64,000 nucleotides of DNA, taken from positions 1 through 64,000 of the forward strand of contig JADYZV010000132.1 of assembly GCA_020852965.1 (NCBI GenBank), read 5' to 3'. The notes below the pieces were generated by a model. The model was given only the letters and a program-made list of their open reading frames with translations, was not told where the DNA came from and ran no database searches. Shown one piece after another: positions 1 through 8,189 of the stretch. The position numbers and the translations under genes are program-made. The stretch is from Pirellulaceae bacterium. Its GTDB lineage: Bacteria > Planctomycetota > Planctomycetia > Pirellulales > Pirellulaceae. Numbering within the stretch: position 1 is the stretch's first letter; every line of letters begins with the position of its first letter.

Positions 1-208
1 CGACGGTCGGACTGCTACCCGCCAAGTTCTTAGGCGGCGAGTCGAGAAAGCTGCCTGACTGGTCATGCGCGGCGAGCAGTGCATCGACTCGGCGACGCAA
101 CTCGCTGTCACCGCCACACTCGCGCTCCAGGAAATCAGCCCGATCGGACTCTGCTTTCTGCACGGCATCGATGAAGATCGCTTGGACTCGTTGTGGATCG
201 TTGGACAT
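1..208 (-). CDS. Serine/threonine protein kinase, N-terminal fragment (runs off left edge)
   Basis: The first 69 codons of a minus-strand gene whose ATG is at 206-208; the rest lies outside the window. The translation begins MSNDPQRVQAIFIDAVQ and continues with a DRADFLERECGGDSELRRRV-type segment, then a short helix ending in a PGSFLDSP-like stretch (here SGSFLDSP). From family knowledge this is the usual ~70-residue leader in front of the kinase domain of planctomycete Ser/Thr kinases. The catalytic domain itself is not visible, so the kinase call rests on this leader and on the gene directly upstream, an ECF sigma factor on the same strand 172 bp away. Such sigma/kinase pairs are typical of planctomycetes, and the kinase probably acts with that sigma factor. 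Confidence 0.72.
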   Translation of the reverse strand, partial: MSNDPQRVQAIFIDAVQKAESDRADFLERECGGDSELRRRVDALLAAHDQSGSFLDSPPKNLAGSSPTV

Positions 209-380
209 GACCGGTATCCAATTCTCGGCAGATGGCTCTGACCGTTATTATTAGAACTCCTACTGACCAATGCGACATCTCGCGGCCAAGCTGTCGAAAA
301 AGGAAGTAACTAATTCAAGGAATTCGCAGGCTAGGACTTGCCGTAGCGTTGATTCTGCCATGCCAGGTCCTGGCCATCCG

Positions 381-935
381 TTAATCCGACGCTGATAACT
401 TTTCACGCAGCCAAGCTCGGGCGTAGGTCCATTTCTTGCGTGCCTCGTATACCGAGACGCCTGTAAACTCGGCGATTTGCTCATGCCCAAGTCCCGTGAA
501 GTACCGCAACTTGACGACTTTGGCCGCCAACTCATCCTCGGCTGCCAACTCGGTGAGGGCTTCATCCAAGGCCTCCATATCGTCTTCCGGTCGATCCGCT
601 ACGATGTCCAGGAGGGGGACCCGTTGCAGTTCGCCCCCATGTTTTATTCGTTGCTTGCGTCGATACTGTTCAACCAACAATCGCCGCATTGCCTCGGCGG
701 CAGCGGCAAAGAAGTGCCCCCGTGAGTCCCAACGTTGGACGCGGTCTACGTCGACCAGCCGAATGTACGCTTCATGCACCAATGCGGTCGCCTGCAATGT
801 TTGCCCCGGCTTTTCTTGTACCAATTTCGCGGCGGCCAATTTGCGCAGCTCGTCGTAGACCAACGGCAAAAGTTGTTCCGTCGCCGCATGGTTCCCACGT
901 TCGATCTGATTCAGTATCTGGGTGACGTCTGTCAT
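381..935 (-). CDS. ECF-type RNA polymerase sigma factor, planctomycete subfamily
   Basis: A 184-residue sigma-70 family protein expected to redirect RNA polymerase to a regulon. Region 2 is visible at about residues 20-90 (LLPLVYDELRKLAAAKL, then ATALVHEAYIRL and RGHFFAAAAEAMRRLLVEQ). Region 4 lies at about 125-180, with the helix-turn-helix GLGHEQIAEFTGVS followed by KWTYARAWLREKL. This matches the planctomycete ECF group often encoded beside Ser/Thr kinases, as here. No anti-sigma gene is adjacent, so control may run through the kinase (inference). The ATG at 933-935 was preferred over a TTG three codons upstream (944); neither has a clear Shine-Dalgarno sequence. Confidence 0.9.
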   Translation of the reverse strand: MTDVTQILNQIERGNHAATEQLLPLVYDELRKLAAAKLVQEKPGQTLQATALVHEAYIRLVDVDRVQRWDSRGHFFAAAAEAMRRLLVEQYRRKQRIKHGGELQRVPLLDIVADRPEDDMEALDEALTELAAEDELAAKVVKLRYFTGLGHEQIAEFTGVSVYEARKKWTYARAWLREKLSASD

Positions 936-1341
936 GTAATCCAATATATCAGCCTAGGCTTCGACGCGCAATCGAATTGCATGCGTTCCACACATTTCAA
1001 TGCGACATTTGCTCCCGAAGCTGTCGATGAATTACGAATGATTGTTGAAGATATTCTGCCGACAAAGGGTCTGCAATGTCGGAAAACGTCGTTCGGTTGG
1101 CGTCGCAAATAGCCACAGTGATTTGATTTGCATGCTGATCGATGGCGACGGTGTTCTCAAATTCGACGCAGTCGCAACTGTGATAAATACTGTCATGGAA
1201 TATGTCACCGGACCAATGGAAAGTCGCTTGCTTCAAGCGTCGGAGGCAGGGTGGCTCCACACCCAACTGCGGGAGCTACCAACCACCTGGAACGAAAACC
1301 GGTAGGGGCGAGTCGTGACGGCTTAAATTTCATCCGGATCG
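936..1341. other. Intergenic region, no gene recognised
   Basis: About 400 bases between the sigma factor start and the end of the sulfatase gene. It must hold the sigma factor promoter, but I see no convincing -35/-10 pair. Short open frames on both strands have no recognisable content. No repeat family seen elsewhere in the window occurs here. Confidence 0.5.
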
Positions 1342-2667
1342 TTAGCGACCAAGGGTTGCCGGCCACCATTGATCCAGTTTCGTGAGTAGCTGAACCACTT
1401 TGTCTGGTCGCTCGCTTGCCATGTTGTGTTGCTCATGCGCATCGTCAATAACGTTATACAATTCCTTGGGAGTATCCACTCCGTGAGGGGCGATCAGTTT
1501 CCAGCGGTCGCTGATGCACCACCGGCAATTGACTGTGTCTCGCGGATCGAGAGGTTTTTCCGGCTTGGACAGAAACGTGGCACCGTAGACGGTGTCGCGC
1601 GTGGTTGGCGCTCCCTTCAGCAGGTTGATCCCTGGCAGGTCGTCTGGTGGCTCCTGACCACACGCCGCCAGGATCGTCGGCATTAGATCGACGGAATGTA
1701 CTAGCGTGTCGTGGCGCGCCGGTGTGATATGGTTTGGCCAGCGCAATAGGATCGGTGTTCGTACTCCCGCCTCGTATGGCGACAGCTTGCTCCGTTTGTC
1801 AAACCAGTTGATGCCGGGTAGTTGGATGTAACCGTTATCGACGATGAAAGCCACCAACGTATTTTCGGCGGCACTCTTTTCATCGATCAGCCGGAGCAGC
1901 TCACCACAGGTCTGATCGAACCATTCGCACATGGCCATGTACTTGGCGATTGTTTCAGGGCGATTGGCGGTCTTATACTTTTCAAGCAGCTCTGGCGGAG
2001 GATTATGTGGTGTATGTGGCAGCATCGGAGCATACCAGAGGAAGAACGGTTCGCCTTCGACCTCGTCAAGAAACTGTCGAATTGGCTGCAGACCTTCTCG
2101 GCCAATGCGCAGCCCTTCCGCGCCAGCCAAAAAGGACATGCCTCGGTCCAAGCGGCCAAGTCCCTCTCGGCCGGTTTGCGGATCGTCATTGACTCCCACG
2201 CTATCGCGCACCGCTTTCCCGGTCGTCATCCCGTGCGTAAAGCCGGCATCGCGAAAATCTCCTTCCCACCATTTCCCGGTTTGAAAGCTCCGGTAACCAC
2301 GGGAGGCAAGCAACTTCGGTAGCGTAGGGAACTGTTCAAATCTTTCGCGGACGCGCGGTGGAGCTAGTTTCAGACCATCAATGCCAACTCCCAGCCGATG
2401 CTCATGGGGATAGCGACCAGTGATCATCGTTGCCAGGCTGGGTCGGCAAACGCTCGTCGGTACGTAGCCTCGCGTGAACACAGCGCTCTGTTCGGCCAGA
2501 CGGTCAAGGTTCGGTGTGTGAATTTCCCGGTTCCCCATGAATCCGAAGTCAAACCACGCCTGGTCGTCGCATACGATCATTACAATATTCGGTCGCTCAT
2601 CCGCCACCGTCCGGGCGTGAACCAATAAGGTGACGCCGAGCGCGACCATACTCACCAGCATGCGCAT
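1342..2667 (-). CDS. Secreted sulfatase (alkaline phosphatase superfamily)
   Basis: A 441-residue arylsulfatase-family protein predicted to hydrolyse sulfate esters, probably of algal or other sulfated polysaccharides, outside the cytoplasm. The start at 2665-2667 gives a classic signal peptide (MRMLVSMVALGVTLLVHA). The frame is open up to an ATG at 2826, but that adds 53 residues that hide the signal. The mature part begins ERPNIVMIVCDDQ, with metal-binding DD, followed by the active-site motif CRPSLATMITGR, where Cys would become formylglycine. The consensus C-x-P-S-R has Leu instead of Arg here, a variant I associate with planctomycete sulfatases. Further motifs are HTPHNPP and FIVDNGY (metal-site DN). 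No maturase gene is nearby. The substrate cannot be told. Confidence 0.9.
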   Translation of the reverse strand: MRMLVSMVALGVTLLVHARTVADERPNIVMIVCDDQAWFDFGFMGNREIHTPNLDRLAEQSAVFTRGYVPTSVCRPSLATMITGRYPHEHRLGVGIDGLKLAPPRVRERFEQFPTLPKLLASRGYRSFQTGKWWEGDFRDAGFTHGMTTGKAVRDSVGVNDDPQTGREGLGRLDRGMSFLAGAEGLRIGREGLQPIRQFLDEVEGEPFFLWYAPMLPHTPHNPPPELLEKYKTANRPETIAKYMAMCEWFDQTCGELLRLIDEKSAAENTLVAFIVDNGYIQLPGINWFDKRSKLSPYEAGVRTPILLRWPNHITPARHDTLVHSVDLMPTILAACGQEPPDDLPGINLLKGAPTTRDTVYGATFLSKPEKPLDPRDTVNCRWCISDRWKLIAPHGVDTPKELYNVIDDAHEQHNMASERPDKVVQLLTKLDQWWPATLGR

Positions 2668-2997
2668 TGGTGGGACACGCAGTCTCTTCAGTTGGCAAAG
2701 TGCCACACCGGAATAGCTTTCATCAGCAGCCGCACATGCGACGAGAGAGCGAAACTTTCTCCACAGAATCGCCGCCCGAGAACATTTTCGTTCCCGCTTC
2801 ACTATCGTAAGTTTCGTTTGGAGCATTGATGTCTGCCTACGGTTAGGTCTGGTAAAATCAACTCACGTTCGCTGGTAGTGCCGCTGCATATTCTATCCGA
2901 TGTATTGCCGTTGTGGTTGTTTTGCGAATGCAGGGTCGCAAGTTGCGATTTGTTGACCCGGGGCATGTGTCGCAAAAAATAGCAACATCAAAAGAAT

Positions 2998-4131
2998 TCA
3001 CCGGATAAAGCGTTTGGCACTTAAGAAATCGATGGGTAGCGGTGTCGTACCGTGCTCTGCCAAATCAGCCAGTATCTCTCCGAGAACCGAGGCAAATTTA
3101 AATCCGTGTCCCGATAGGCCCGCGGCAAAGCAAACATTGTCATAACGAGGATGTCGATCGACGATGAAATGTTCATCCGCGGTCATGGTGTACATACAGA
3201 CCGAGTGGTGCACCACGTCCAAACGTACTCGGCTGAGATGCCGTTGGAGAAAATTCTCGACGCGGCGTCGTTCCTCGATATCCACCGATTGATCGGGATT
3301 CAGCGGATCGGACATCGATGATCCTCCGCTGTGCTCTGCAACTTTCAGTGATCGTCCGTCCAAACTTGGAAATCCGTAATAGTACCCATCGGGCGTATGA
3401 TAGAAGAACACTGGGGATCCGGCCGTTGGAAGGTAATCCGAAGCGGCATGTGTTCGATACCAATGTAGATGCTTGCGAAGCAGACGGAATTCGATGTTCA
3501 AGTCTGCCAACAGTTGTCCCGCCCAAGCACCAGAGGCCACGACTAAGCGGCGAGCCCGATAGACTTGATCGCCGCAATGGACGATTACCTGTTTCCCGTC
3601 CGACTGCCAACTTTGCACGGGGCTGCCAACAGCCAATTCCGCAGAATGTTGCGTCGCCAAATTAACAAACCTCCGAACGCAGGCTTCTACCATCAGGTAT
3701 CCCCCTTGCGGCTCGTAAACCGAGGCAGACCCATCTGGAATCCGGAAACCTGGAAAGCGAGCTTCCACCTGCCGCGGGGTCAACTCCTCTAGTGGCAATG
3801 CAAACCGACGTGCAGCCTCACGAACTCCTCGAATCAACAGCCCATCAGGCGGTCCTACCTCCAATAGACCACAGGGGTGGAACAGAGGTGTTGGAGAAAC
3901 GGCATCCAAGGAACTCCACAGCTCGTAGGCCCGCTGCATCAACGGGACGTAGCCAGGGTGTTCGAAGTAGGCTTTGCGGATGACCCTTGTCTGCCCGTGC
4001 GAGCTGCCACGGTCATGCCCGGGCGGAAAGCGATCGATTCCCAGAACTCGCAATCCACGAAGCGCCAAGTGGTAGAGCGCCGCACTACCAATCCCGCCAA
4101 TGCCGATGACGATTGCATCGTATGATTTCAA
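2998..4131 (-). CDS. Monomeric sarcosine oxidase / N-methyl amino acid oxidase family flavoprotein
   Basis: A 377-residue FAD-dependent amine oxidase. The N-terminus has the dinucleotide-binding pattern DAIVIGIGGIGSAALYHL, followed by GIDRF and the GSSHGQTR segment typical of the SolA/MSOX family. The stretch HSVCMYTMTADEHFIVD carries a Cys (about residue 312) at the place of the cysteine that binds FAD covalently in monomeric sarcosine oxidase; SGHGFKFA near the C-terminus is also conserved. The likely reaction is oxidative demethylation of an N-methyl amino acid, giving formaldehyde and hydrogen peroxide; the substrate is uncertain. No ATG fits. TTG at 4129-4131 gives MKSYDAIVIG, while the longer open frame upstream only shadows the next gene. 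It lies 29 bp downstream of the MIP18-like gene and is probably co-transcribed. Confidence 0.86.
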   Translation of the reverse strand: MKSYDAIVIGIGGIGSAALYHLALRGLRVLGIDRFPPGHDRGSSHGQTRVIRKAYFEHPGYVPLMQRAYELWSSLDAVSPTPLFHPCGLLEVGPPDGLLIRGVREAARRFALPLEELTPRQVEARFPGFRIPDGSASVYEPQGGYLMVEACVRRFVNLATQHSAELAVGSPVQSWQSDGKQVIVHCGDQVYRARRLVVASGAWAGQLLADLNIEFRLLRKHLHWYRTHAASDYLPTAGSPVFFYHTPDGYYYGFPSLDGRSLKVAEHSGGSSMSDPLNPDQSVDIEERRRVENFLQRHLSRVRLDVVHHSVCMYTMTADEHFIVDRHPRYDNVCFAAGLSGHGFKFASVLGEILADLAEHGTTPLPIDFLSAKRFIR

Positions 4132-4160
4132 TTCGATATTCGCTGCGAGGTTGGGTAGGC

Positions 4161-4490
4161 TTAGAAAATCCCAAGTTGATCGCGGGCGTCGTCGGTCATC
4201 ATGTCCTGCGTCCAGGGCGGGTCCATGACGACTTTGATTTCCACCTTGCCCACTCCCTCCATGGCTTCGACCACTTGTCGGCTGTTGCCAACTAGCTGCG
4301 GGCCAGCCGGACACATGGGACTGGTCATCGTCATTTCGACCTTCACATCCTGCTTCTCGGGGGTCTCTTCGCTAGGTACCAAGTCGACGACGTAGATCAG
4401 GCCCAAGTCGACAATATTGACGAACAGTTCAGGGTCTATCACCTGCTTGAGCTGCTCACGGACTTTATCTTCGCAAAGCGTTTCTGCCAT
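4161..4490 (-). CDS. MIP18/DUF59 family iron-sulfur cluster assembly protein (SufT/PaaD-like)
   Basis: A 109-residue single-domain protein of the MIP18 family, which helps assemble or deliver Fe-S clusters to client proteins in the cytoplasm. Recognised from VIDPELFVNIVDLGLIYVVDL, from MTMTSPMCPAGPQL with the conserved reactive Cys, and from the C-terminal VEIKVVMDPPWTQDMM ending in a short acidic tail. Length is normal for the family. The start ATG has an AGAGG sequence upstream. It precedes the flavoprotein gene on the same strand. No suf or isc genes are visible, so the client is unknown. Confidence 0.88.
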   Translation of the reverse strand: MAETLCEDKVREQLKQVIDPELFVNIVDLGLIYVVDLVPSEETPEKQDVKVEMTMTSPMCPAGPQLVGNSRQVVEAMEGVGKVEIKVVMDPPWTQDMMTDDARDQLGIF

Positions 4491-4875
4491 TTCCCAACCT
4501 CTTCTTAGATATTTCGATTTTGACCGACTTCTATAGGACCTTCAGTGTGCTAGGCCTATTCTGACGGCTCACACCACTCGACCAAGCCACGACAGTCACT
4601 ATGCAGGAGGTTATCCTATATGATCTATTCTAATCGATTGTGCCGTTGACTGGTACAGGTGTGCAAACGTGGACTAAGCACCCCTGCCCTAAGTTTTCAA
4701 CCGAATTTGGGCAACGGTGGCTAGCGCCCTGCGCTGATGATCGTCGGGAATTTATGCATATGTGCTTAGCTGGCGGGTTGGTCTTGAGCGTGAGTCTCGG
4801 TGGGGGACCACCGAGCTACTCTATTCTCGGTGGGGACCACACAGAAATTAATTTAGTTTGGCAAGGTAGACGCAC
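4491..4875. repeat. Intergenic region with two copies of repeat family A
   Basis: Divergent intergenic region of 385 bp. At about 4797-4820 and 4826-4840 it carries two copies, the second shortened, of a self-complementary unit with core GTGGGGGACCACCGAGCTA (GGTGG pairs with CCACC). The same unit recurs three times at 9234-9317. An 80-codon frame at 4640-4879 runs through the repeats and is not believed to be a gene. Promoters for the flanking genes must lie here but were not identified. Confidence 0.6.
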
Positions 4876-5472
4876 ATGACCCAACCCAAGGAGCCGCCAG
4901 CCGTCCTGCCGCCGACAAGTGCTGTGCCGATCGAGCGAGTCAAGAGTGCGGTTACAGTTTCGCATAGCGCCGAAGTGTGGATTGATCGAGTCCTAGGTGG
5001 CGACAGCTATGGTGCACCTCGCGTATTTGACCTGTTTACACTTATGGCAATCACCCTGGCCTTTGCCTTGATGTTTGCCATGTTGCGGCTCATCGAGCCC
5101 GTTCTTATGACCGACATCTCTGGTGTAGCGCTGTGCTTAGGAACGCTAGTGACCGGTGTGGCTATTTTTCAATTGGCGCTGTGGGGTGGTAAGCGACCGC
5201 GGCTAGCCTCACTGGTCGGCGGCCCATTTCTCGTGTTGGGGATGACGTTGGCGGTTAGGCTTTGGCAGCAGGGCAACCCGTTGCCCGAATTGACTCTTAC
5301 TGCTGCCCTAGGACTCTGCCAGTTTTCGCTGATTGTAGGTCTACCTACGGGTTATTTGAGTGGTGCCATGGTGGCAGGTGTGTTCCTGATTGCCGACCTG
5401 CTGAGAACCAGTTTCCTGACCCGTTCAGGTCCGCCAAAGGCAGAAAACGACGACGAAATATTTGCGGATTAG
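4876..5472 (+). CDS. Integral membrane protein of unknown function
   Basis: A 198-residue protein with a polar N-terminus of about 45 residues followed by five or six hydrophobic segments: about 52-75 (LFTLMAITLAFALMFAMLRL), 82-105, 112-130, 138-155 and 158-178. It ends in a charged tail (PKAENDDEIFAD). No enzymatic motif was recognised. It stands alone on the plus strand between repeat-bearing intergenic regions. I do not recognise the family. Confidence 0.7.
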   Translation: MTQPKEPPAVLPPTSAVPIERVKSAVTVSHSAEVWIDRVLGGDSYGAPRVFDLFTLMAITLAFALMFAMLRLIEPVLMTDISGVALCLGTLVTGVAIFQLALWGGKRPRLASLVGGPFLVLGMTLAVRLWQQGNPLPELTLTAALGLCQFSLIVGLPTGYLSGAMVAGVFLIADLLRTSFLTRSGPPKAENDDEIFAD

Positions 5473-5531
5473 TCATGGGACAATTGGGACACAGAAACAC
5501 TATCACCTATTAGATTTTCGTCCAAGCGACG

Positions 5532-5690
5532 AAAAACAGTCTGCTAGGCAATCGTAACCCGCAGCGTCAGCAAGGACGTTTGACTCAACTGCAAACGGAT
5601 TACGTAAATCCAAGGTGATTCATACTTTAAAGATTCGATTCAAATCAAACGACCTTGCTGATGCTGCGGGTTACGAATAATCCGGGTGAA
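5532..5690 (+). repeat. Repeat family R2, copy 1: ~160-bp element with ~31-bp terminal inverted repeats
   Basis: The left arm starts GTAACCCGCAGCGTCAGCAA (5554 on) and the right arm ending near 5675 is its near-complement. The ~60-bp centre is not palindromic. The reverse complement of 7936-8094 aligns along the whole length: the left arm is the same over about 31 bases, the centre is mostly the same, and similarity continues about 20 bp into the left flank (GTCTGCTA-N-GCAAT). It is therefore a defined element in two orientations and not a chance hairpin. It has no coding capacity. Confidence 0.85.
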
Positions 5691-5855
5691 ATGTCCTAGT
5701 TGCCATTGTCGAGAGGTTTAAATTAAATCTGTCGAGAGGTTTAATCCGCGTCCTGCAGCGAAGCACGGCCATGTCAGATATAATGAAACTCGGTTTGAAC
5801 TGTTTATTCGGTCGCAGGTAGTGAACCGCCACCGTGCGGATCCATTGGAGAACTG

Positions 5856-6326
5856 TTGGAAGACATGACGCGACCTCACCTATTCCCAGATCCTGCCCAA
5901 CGCCCTCAGTCGGCTGTGCTTATCTGGGATGGCCAGTGTAAATTCTGTTTGAGCCAAGTCCAGCGACTGCGGCGGTTCGACCTCTTCGGCCAACTGGCCT
6001 ATTTAAGCCTTCACGATCCGCGAGTCGCTGAGCGTTATCCAGACTTGAGCCATGCGGACCTAATGAATCAAATGTGGGTAGTGACCCGTGACGGGCGAAG
6101 GTTTGGTGGCGCTGATGCGGGTCGATACCTCAGTCGCAAACTACCTGGCCTATGGTGGCTTGCACCGCTGCTGCACATTCCGCTGAGCATGCCGCTTTGG
6201 CGTTGGCTATACGGCAGAATTGCTGAGCGACGCTATCGCATCAGCGGGATCACTTGCGACTCCGAAGATAGTTGCCGCATTCATTTGCCAGCCAACAAGT
6301 CGAGCAACGACGACCATGGCTCGTAG
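5856..6326 (+). CDS. DCC1-like (DUF393) thiol-disulfide oxidoreductase family protein
   Basis: A 156-residue protein of the DUF393/DCC family, named for its Asp-Cys-x-x-Cys motif. It opens with SAVLIWDGQCKFC (Cys pair C-K-F-C), then SLHDPRVAERYPDL, a NQMWVVTRDGRRFGGADAG strand and the amphipathic LWWLAPLLHIPLSMPLWRWLYGRIA helix; a C-terminal Cys pair follows (ITCDSEDSC). The fold is thioredoxin-like and the presumed role is redox, but no substrate is known. Two starts are possible: TTG 5856 with GGAG five bases upstream, or ATG 5865. It opens a cassette with a DUF2752 protein and a hydrolase. Confidence 0.84.
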   Translation: MEDMTRPHLFPDPAQRPQSAVLIWDGQCKFCLSQVQRLRRFDLFGQLAYLSLHDPRVAERYPDLSHADLMNQMWVVTRDGRRFGGADAGRYLSRKLPGLWWLAPLLHIPLSMPLWRWLYGRIAERRYRISGITCDSEDSCRIHLPANKSSNDDHGS

Positions 6327-6327
6327 C

Positions 6328-6463
6328 TAGTGCTTCATCCAACTTTAACTTTAAGGTTGGGGGTAGTGGACGAGGTTACGAGTCCCTAACAACTACCAAA
6401 TCAAACGAACTCGCGGGTCTCGCCCGCTACCCCCAAATTAAATGTGGACAAAGCGGTAGCTGA
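6328..6463 (+). repeat. Repeat family B, copy 1 (palindromic GTGGACGAGG element)
   Basis: Begins TAGTGCTTC just after the preceding stop codon, then runs through a T-rich stretch and GGGGGTAGTGGACGAGG into TTACGAGTCC. The right half (about 6407-6463) is a diverged inverted copy ending CTACCCCCAAATTAAATGTG. Together they can form a long hairpin that fills the gap between the DUF393 and DUF2752 genes. Other copies lie at about 19297, 22731, 47546, 53557 and 59512. Confidence 0.75.
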
Positions 6464-6478
6464 ATTTGACCTCATATC

Positions 6479-7090
6479 ATGACTAGCAATCATCACAGTC
6501 CGATTCATTGGCCGCAATCGTCGAACCGTTCGCCGCAGCGGAGTTTGTCCTATTGCTTGTGGTTGGCTAGCTCCGTTGTGGTACTGCTGCTTTCCTGGGT
6601 TATGTCGACAGGTGATGGACGGCAAGTAGTGCTGCCTGGAGTTGGGGTGATCCCCGAAACCTGCACGCTTCACACTCGATTTGGAGTCGATTGCCCTGGC
6701 TGCGGCTTGACTCGCAGTTTCATTCACTTGGCCCATGGCAATCTTCGCGCAGCTTGGTCGTTGAACCCTGTCAGTCTGCTTTTGTTCATATTCGTTGCTT
6801 CACAAATTCCGTTGGTGCTGAGCCTGATGTGGCCACGCACAAGGATCGGACGCATAATTGAGGCAAACATAGTTGAAGCAAACACAGTTCAGCGCGAAAC
6901 CATTCAAGCAGGCTACGACAACTGCTTGGATACACCATCACCCCATGCCAATACTCCGAACGCTAATCGAGTCCGGCCAACCTATCTCAGTCGTTGGGTT
7001 GATTGGAACCAGTGGATGTTGGCGGGACTGATGTTGGCACTTGTGCTGCAATGGATAGTCAAGCTCACGATGGGAGGCAGTTGGGGATGA
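6479..7090 (+). CDS. DUF2752 family membrane protein
   Basis: A 203-residue protein with membrane segments at about 24-42 (LWLASSVVVLLLSWVMS), 97-118 (LLLFIFVASQIPLVLSLMW) and 180-197. The family signature CPGCGLTRS lies at about residues 77-85, preceded by CTLHTRFGVD and followed by IHLAHGNLRAAWSLNP. DUF2752 proteins are small membrane proteins of unknown function; the CPxCG motif suggests metal binding (inference). A hydrophilic insert at about 123-160 is unusually long. The stop codon overlaps the next gene's ATG (ATGA), showing translational coupling with the hydrolase. Confidence 0.82.
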   Translation: MTSNHHSPIHWPQSSNRSPQRSLSYCLWLASSVVVLLLSWVMSTGDGRQVVLPGVGVIPETCTLHTRFGVDCPGCGLTRSFIHLAHGNLRAAWSLNPVSLLLFIFVASQIPLVLSLMWPRTRIGRIIEANIVEANTVQRETIQAGYDNCLDTPSPHANTPNANRVRPTYLSRWVDWNQWMLAGLMLALVLQWIVKLTMGGSWG

Positions 7091-7890
7091 ACAAGCTATC
7101 GTTTCTTGCCAAGCGTGGAAACTTAATTTCGGTGACAGTCGCAGGGGAGGGAATGCCTCTAATCCTACTGCATGGTTTTCCGCTCGATCATCGACTGTGG
7201 TTGCAGCAGTTCGACTACCTATCGAAAAACTATTGCATCATCGCTCCCGACCTGCGCGGTTTCGGACAATCGACACTAACGGAAGAACCCTACAGCATGG
7301 CTGATTTGGCGGAAGATGTCGAACAAGTAAGGCAACACATGACCGACGATCAGCCCGTTGCACTGTGTGGTCTATCGATGGGTGGCTACGTCGCGTTTGA
7401 GTATTGGAGGCACTATTCGAAGAGTCTCACCGCCTTAATTTTGGCGAATACCAAACCCGAAGAAGATACCGACCAGGGCCGGGCGGCGCGTCGGGCGATG
7501 AGCGAACGGGCACACCAACTGGGAAGTTGGCACGCGGTTTCTGAAATGCTCCCCAAGTTGCTATCGGAACAGCATTTTGCTCAACTTGGCTCGCAGTTTC
7601 AAGCTGCCGAGCAGATGCTTCGGTCTTGCTCGGCCGATGCCGTCTCAAGTGCTCAGCGGGCGATGGCCGATCGCGCCGATTTTATCGCCTTGCTCCCAGC
7701 CCTAAGCACACCAACGTTGGTGATTACCGGTGAAGAAGACACGATCGCTCCACCGGCGGCCACGCGAAAATGGGCTGCCGTGATTCCCAACAGTCAATGT
7801 CACGTGCTGGCCGGCGCAGCTCACCTAACGCCGCTCGAACAGCCTCAGCAATTCAATCAACTAGTGCATGAGTTTTTAGGTTCGCTGTAA
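7087..7890 (+). CDS. Alpha/beta-fold hydrolase
   Basis: A 267-residue single-domain alpha/beta hydrolase. It shows the oxyanion-hole motif LLHGFPLDHRLW (about 28-38), DLRGFGQS, and the nucleophile elbow CGLSMGGY with Ser97. TPTLVITGEEDTIAP contributes the acid and GAAHLTPLEQP the His. The cap at about 120-195 is helical. The substrate is unknown; an esterase or enol-lactonase-like activity is typical of this group. ATG 7087 was chosen because it overlaps the DUF2752 stop codon and has a GGGAGG sequence 8-9 bases upstream; the open frame starting at 7003 only shadows the previous gene. Confidence 0.88.
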   Translation: MNKLSFLAKRGNLISVTVAGEGMPLILLHGFPLDHRLWLQQFDYLSKNYCIIAPDLRGFGQSTLTEEPYSMADLAEDVEQVRQHMTDDQPVALCGLSMGGYVAFEYWRHYSKSLTALILANTKPEEDTDQGRAARRAMSERAHQLGSWHAVSEMLPKLLSEQHFAQLGSQFQAAEQMLRSCSADAVSSAQRAMADRADFIALLPALSTPTLVITGEEDTIAPPAATRKWAAVIPNSQCHVLAGAAHLTPLEQPQQFNQLVHEFLGSL

Positions 7891-7935
7891 GACCCGTGCT
7901 GTGCAACTATCTCGCGAACGGCAAATCGCGCTCAA

Positions 7936-8094
7936 ACACGGATTTTTCATAACCCGCTGCGTTAGTAAGGACGTTTGAGTCTGAATCGAATCTCAAGCGT
8001 GTGATTTACCTTGGGCTTACGCATCCCGTATGCAGTCAAGTCAAACGTCCTTGCTGACGCTGCGGGTTACGATTGCATAGCAGACTCTTTTTTG
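7936..8094 (-). repeat. Repeat family R2, copy 2 (inverted relative to copy 1)
   Basis: Reverse-complement copy of the element at 5532-5690. The conserved arm reads TTGCTGACGCTGCGGGTTAC near 8051-8070; the other arm (7948-7979) has a few changes. The centre matches copy 1 over about 59 bases with scattered substitutions. The pair brackets the DUF393, DUF2752 and hydrolase genes in opposite orientation. Confidence 0.85.
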
Positions 8095-8189
8095 CTCCTA
8101 TGACGTAAACCAATTTACTATTATCGATCACTACGCTTTCACGCCAACTCATGAATAAAGCGGGGCAAAGAAAAGCAAGCTACAGCGGG

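Noticed and set aside
997-1305. Open frames on both strands between the sigma factor and sulfatase genes
   Set aside because: They overlap each other, show no family pattern and have no ribosome binding site; treated as non-coding.
4132-4314. N-terminal extension of the flavoprotein
   Set aside because: It lies antiparallel in frame space within the MIP18-like gene and shows no domain; the FAD-binding motif begins right after TTG 4131.
4640-4879. 79-codon plus-strand frame before the membrane protein gene
   Set aside because: It runs through the family A repeats and overlaps the next start codon; composition looks non-coding.
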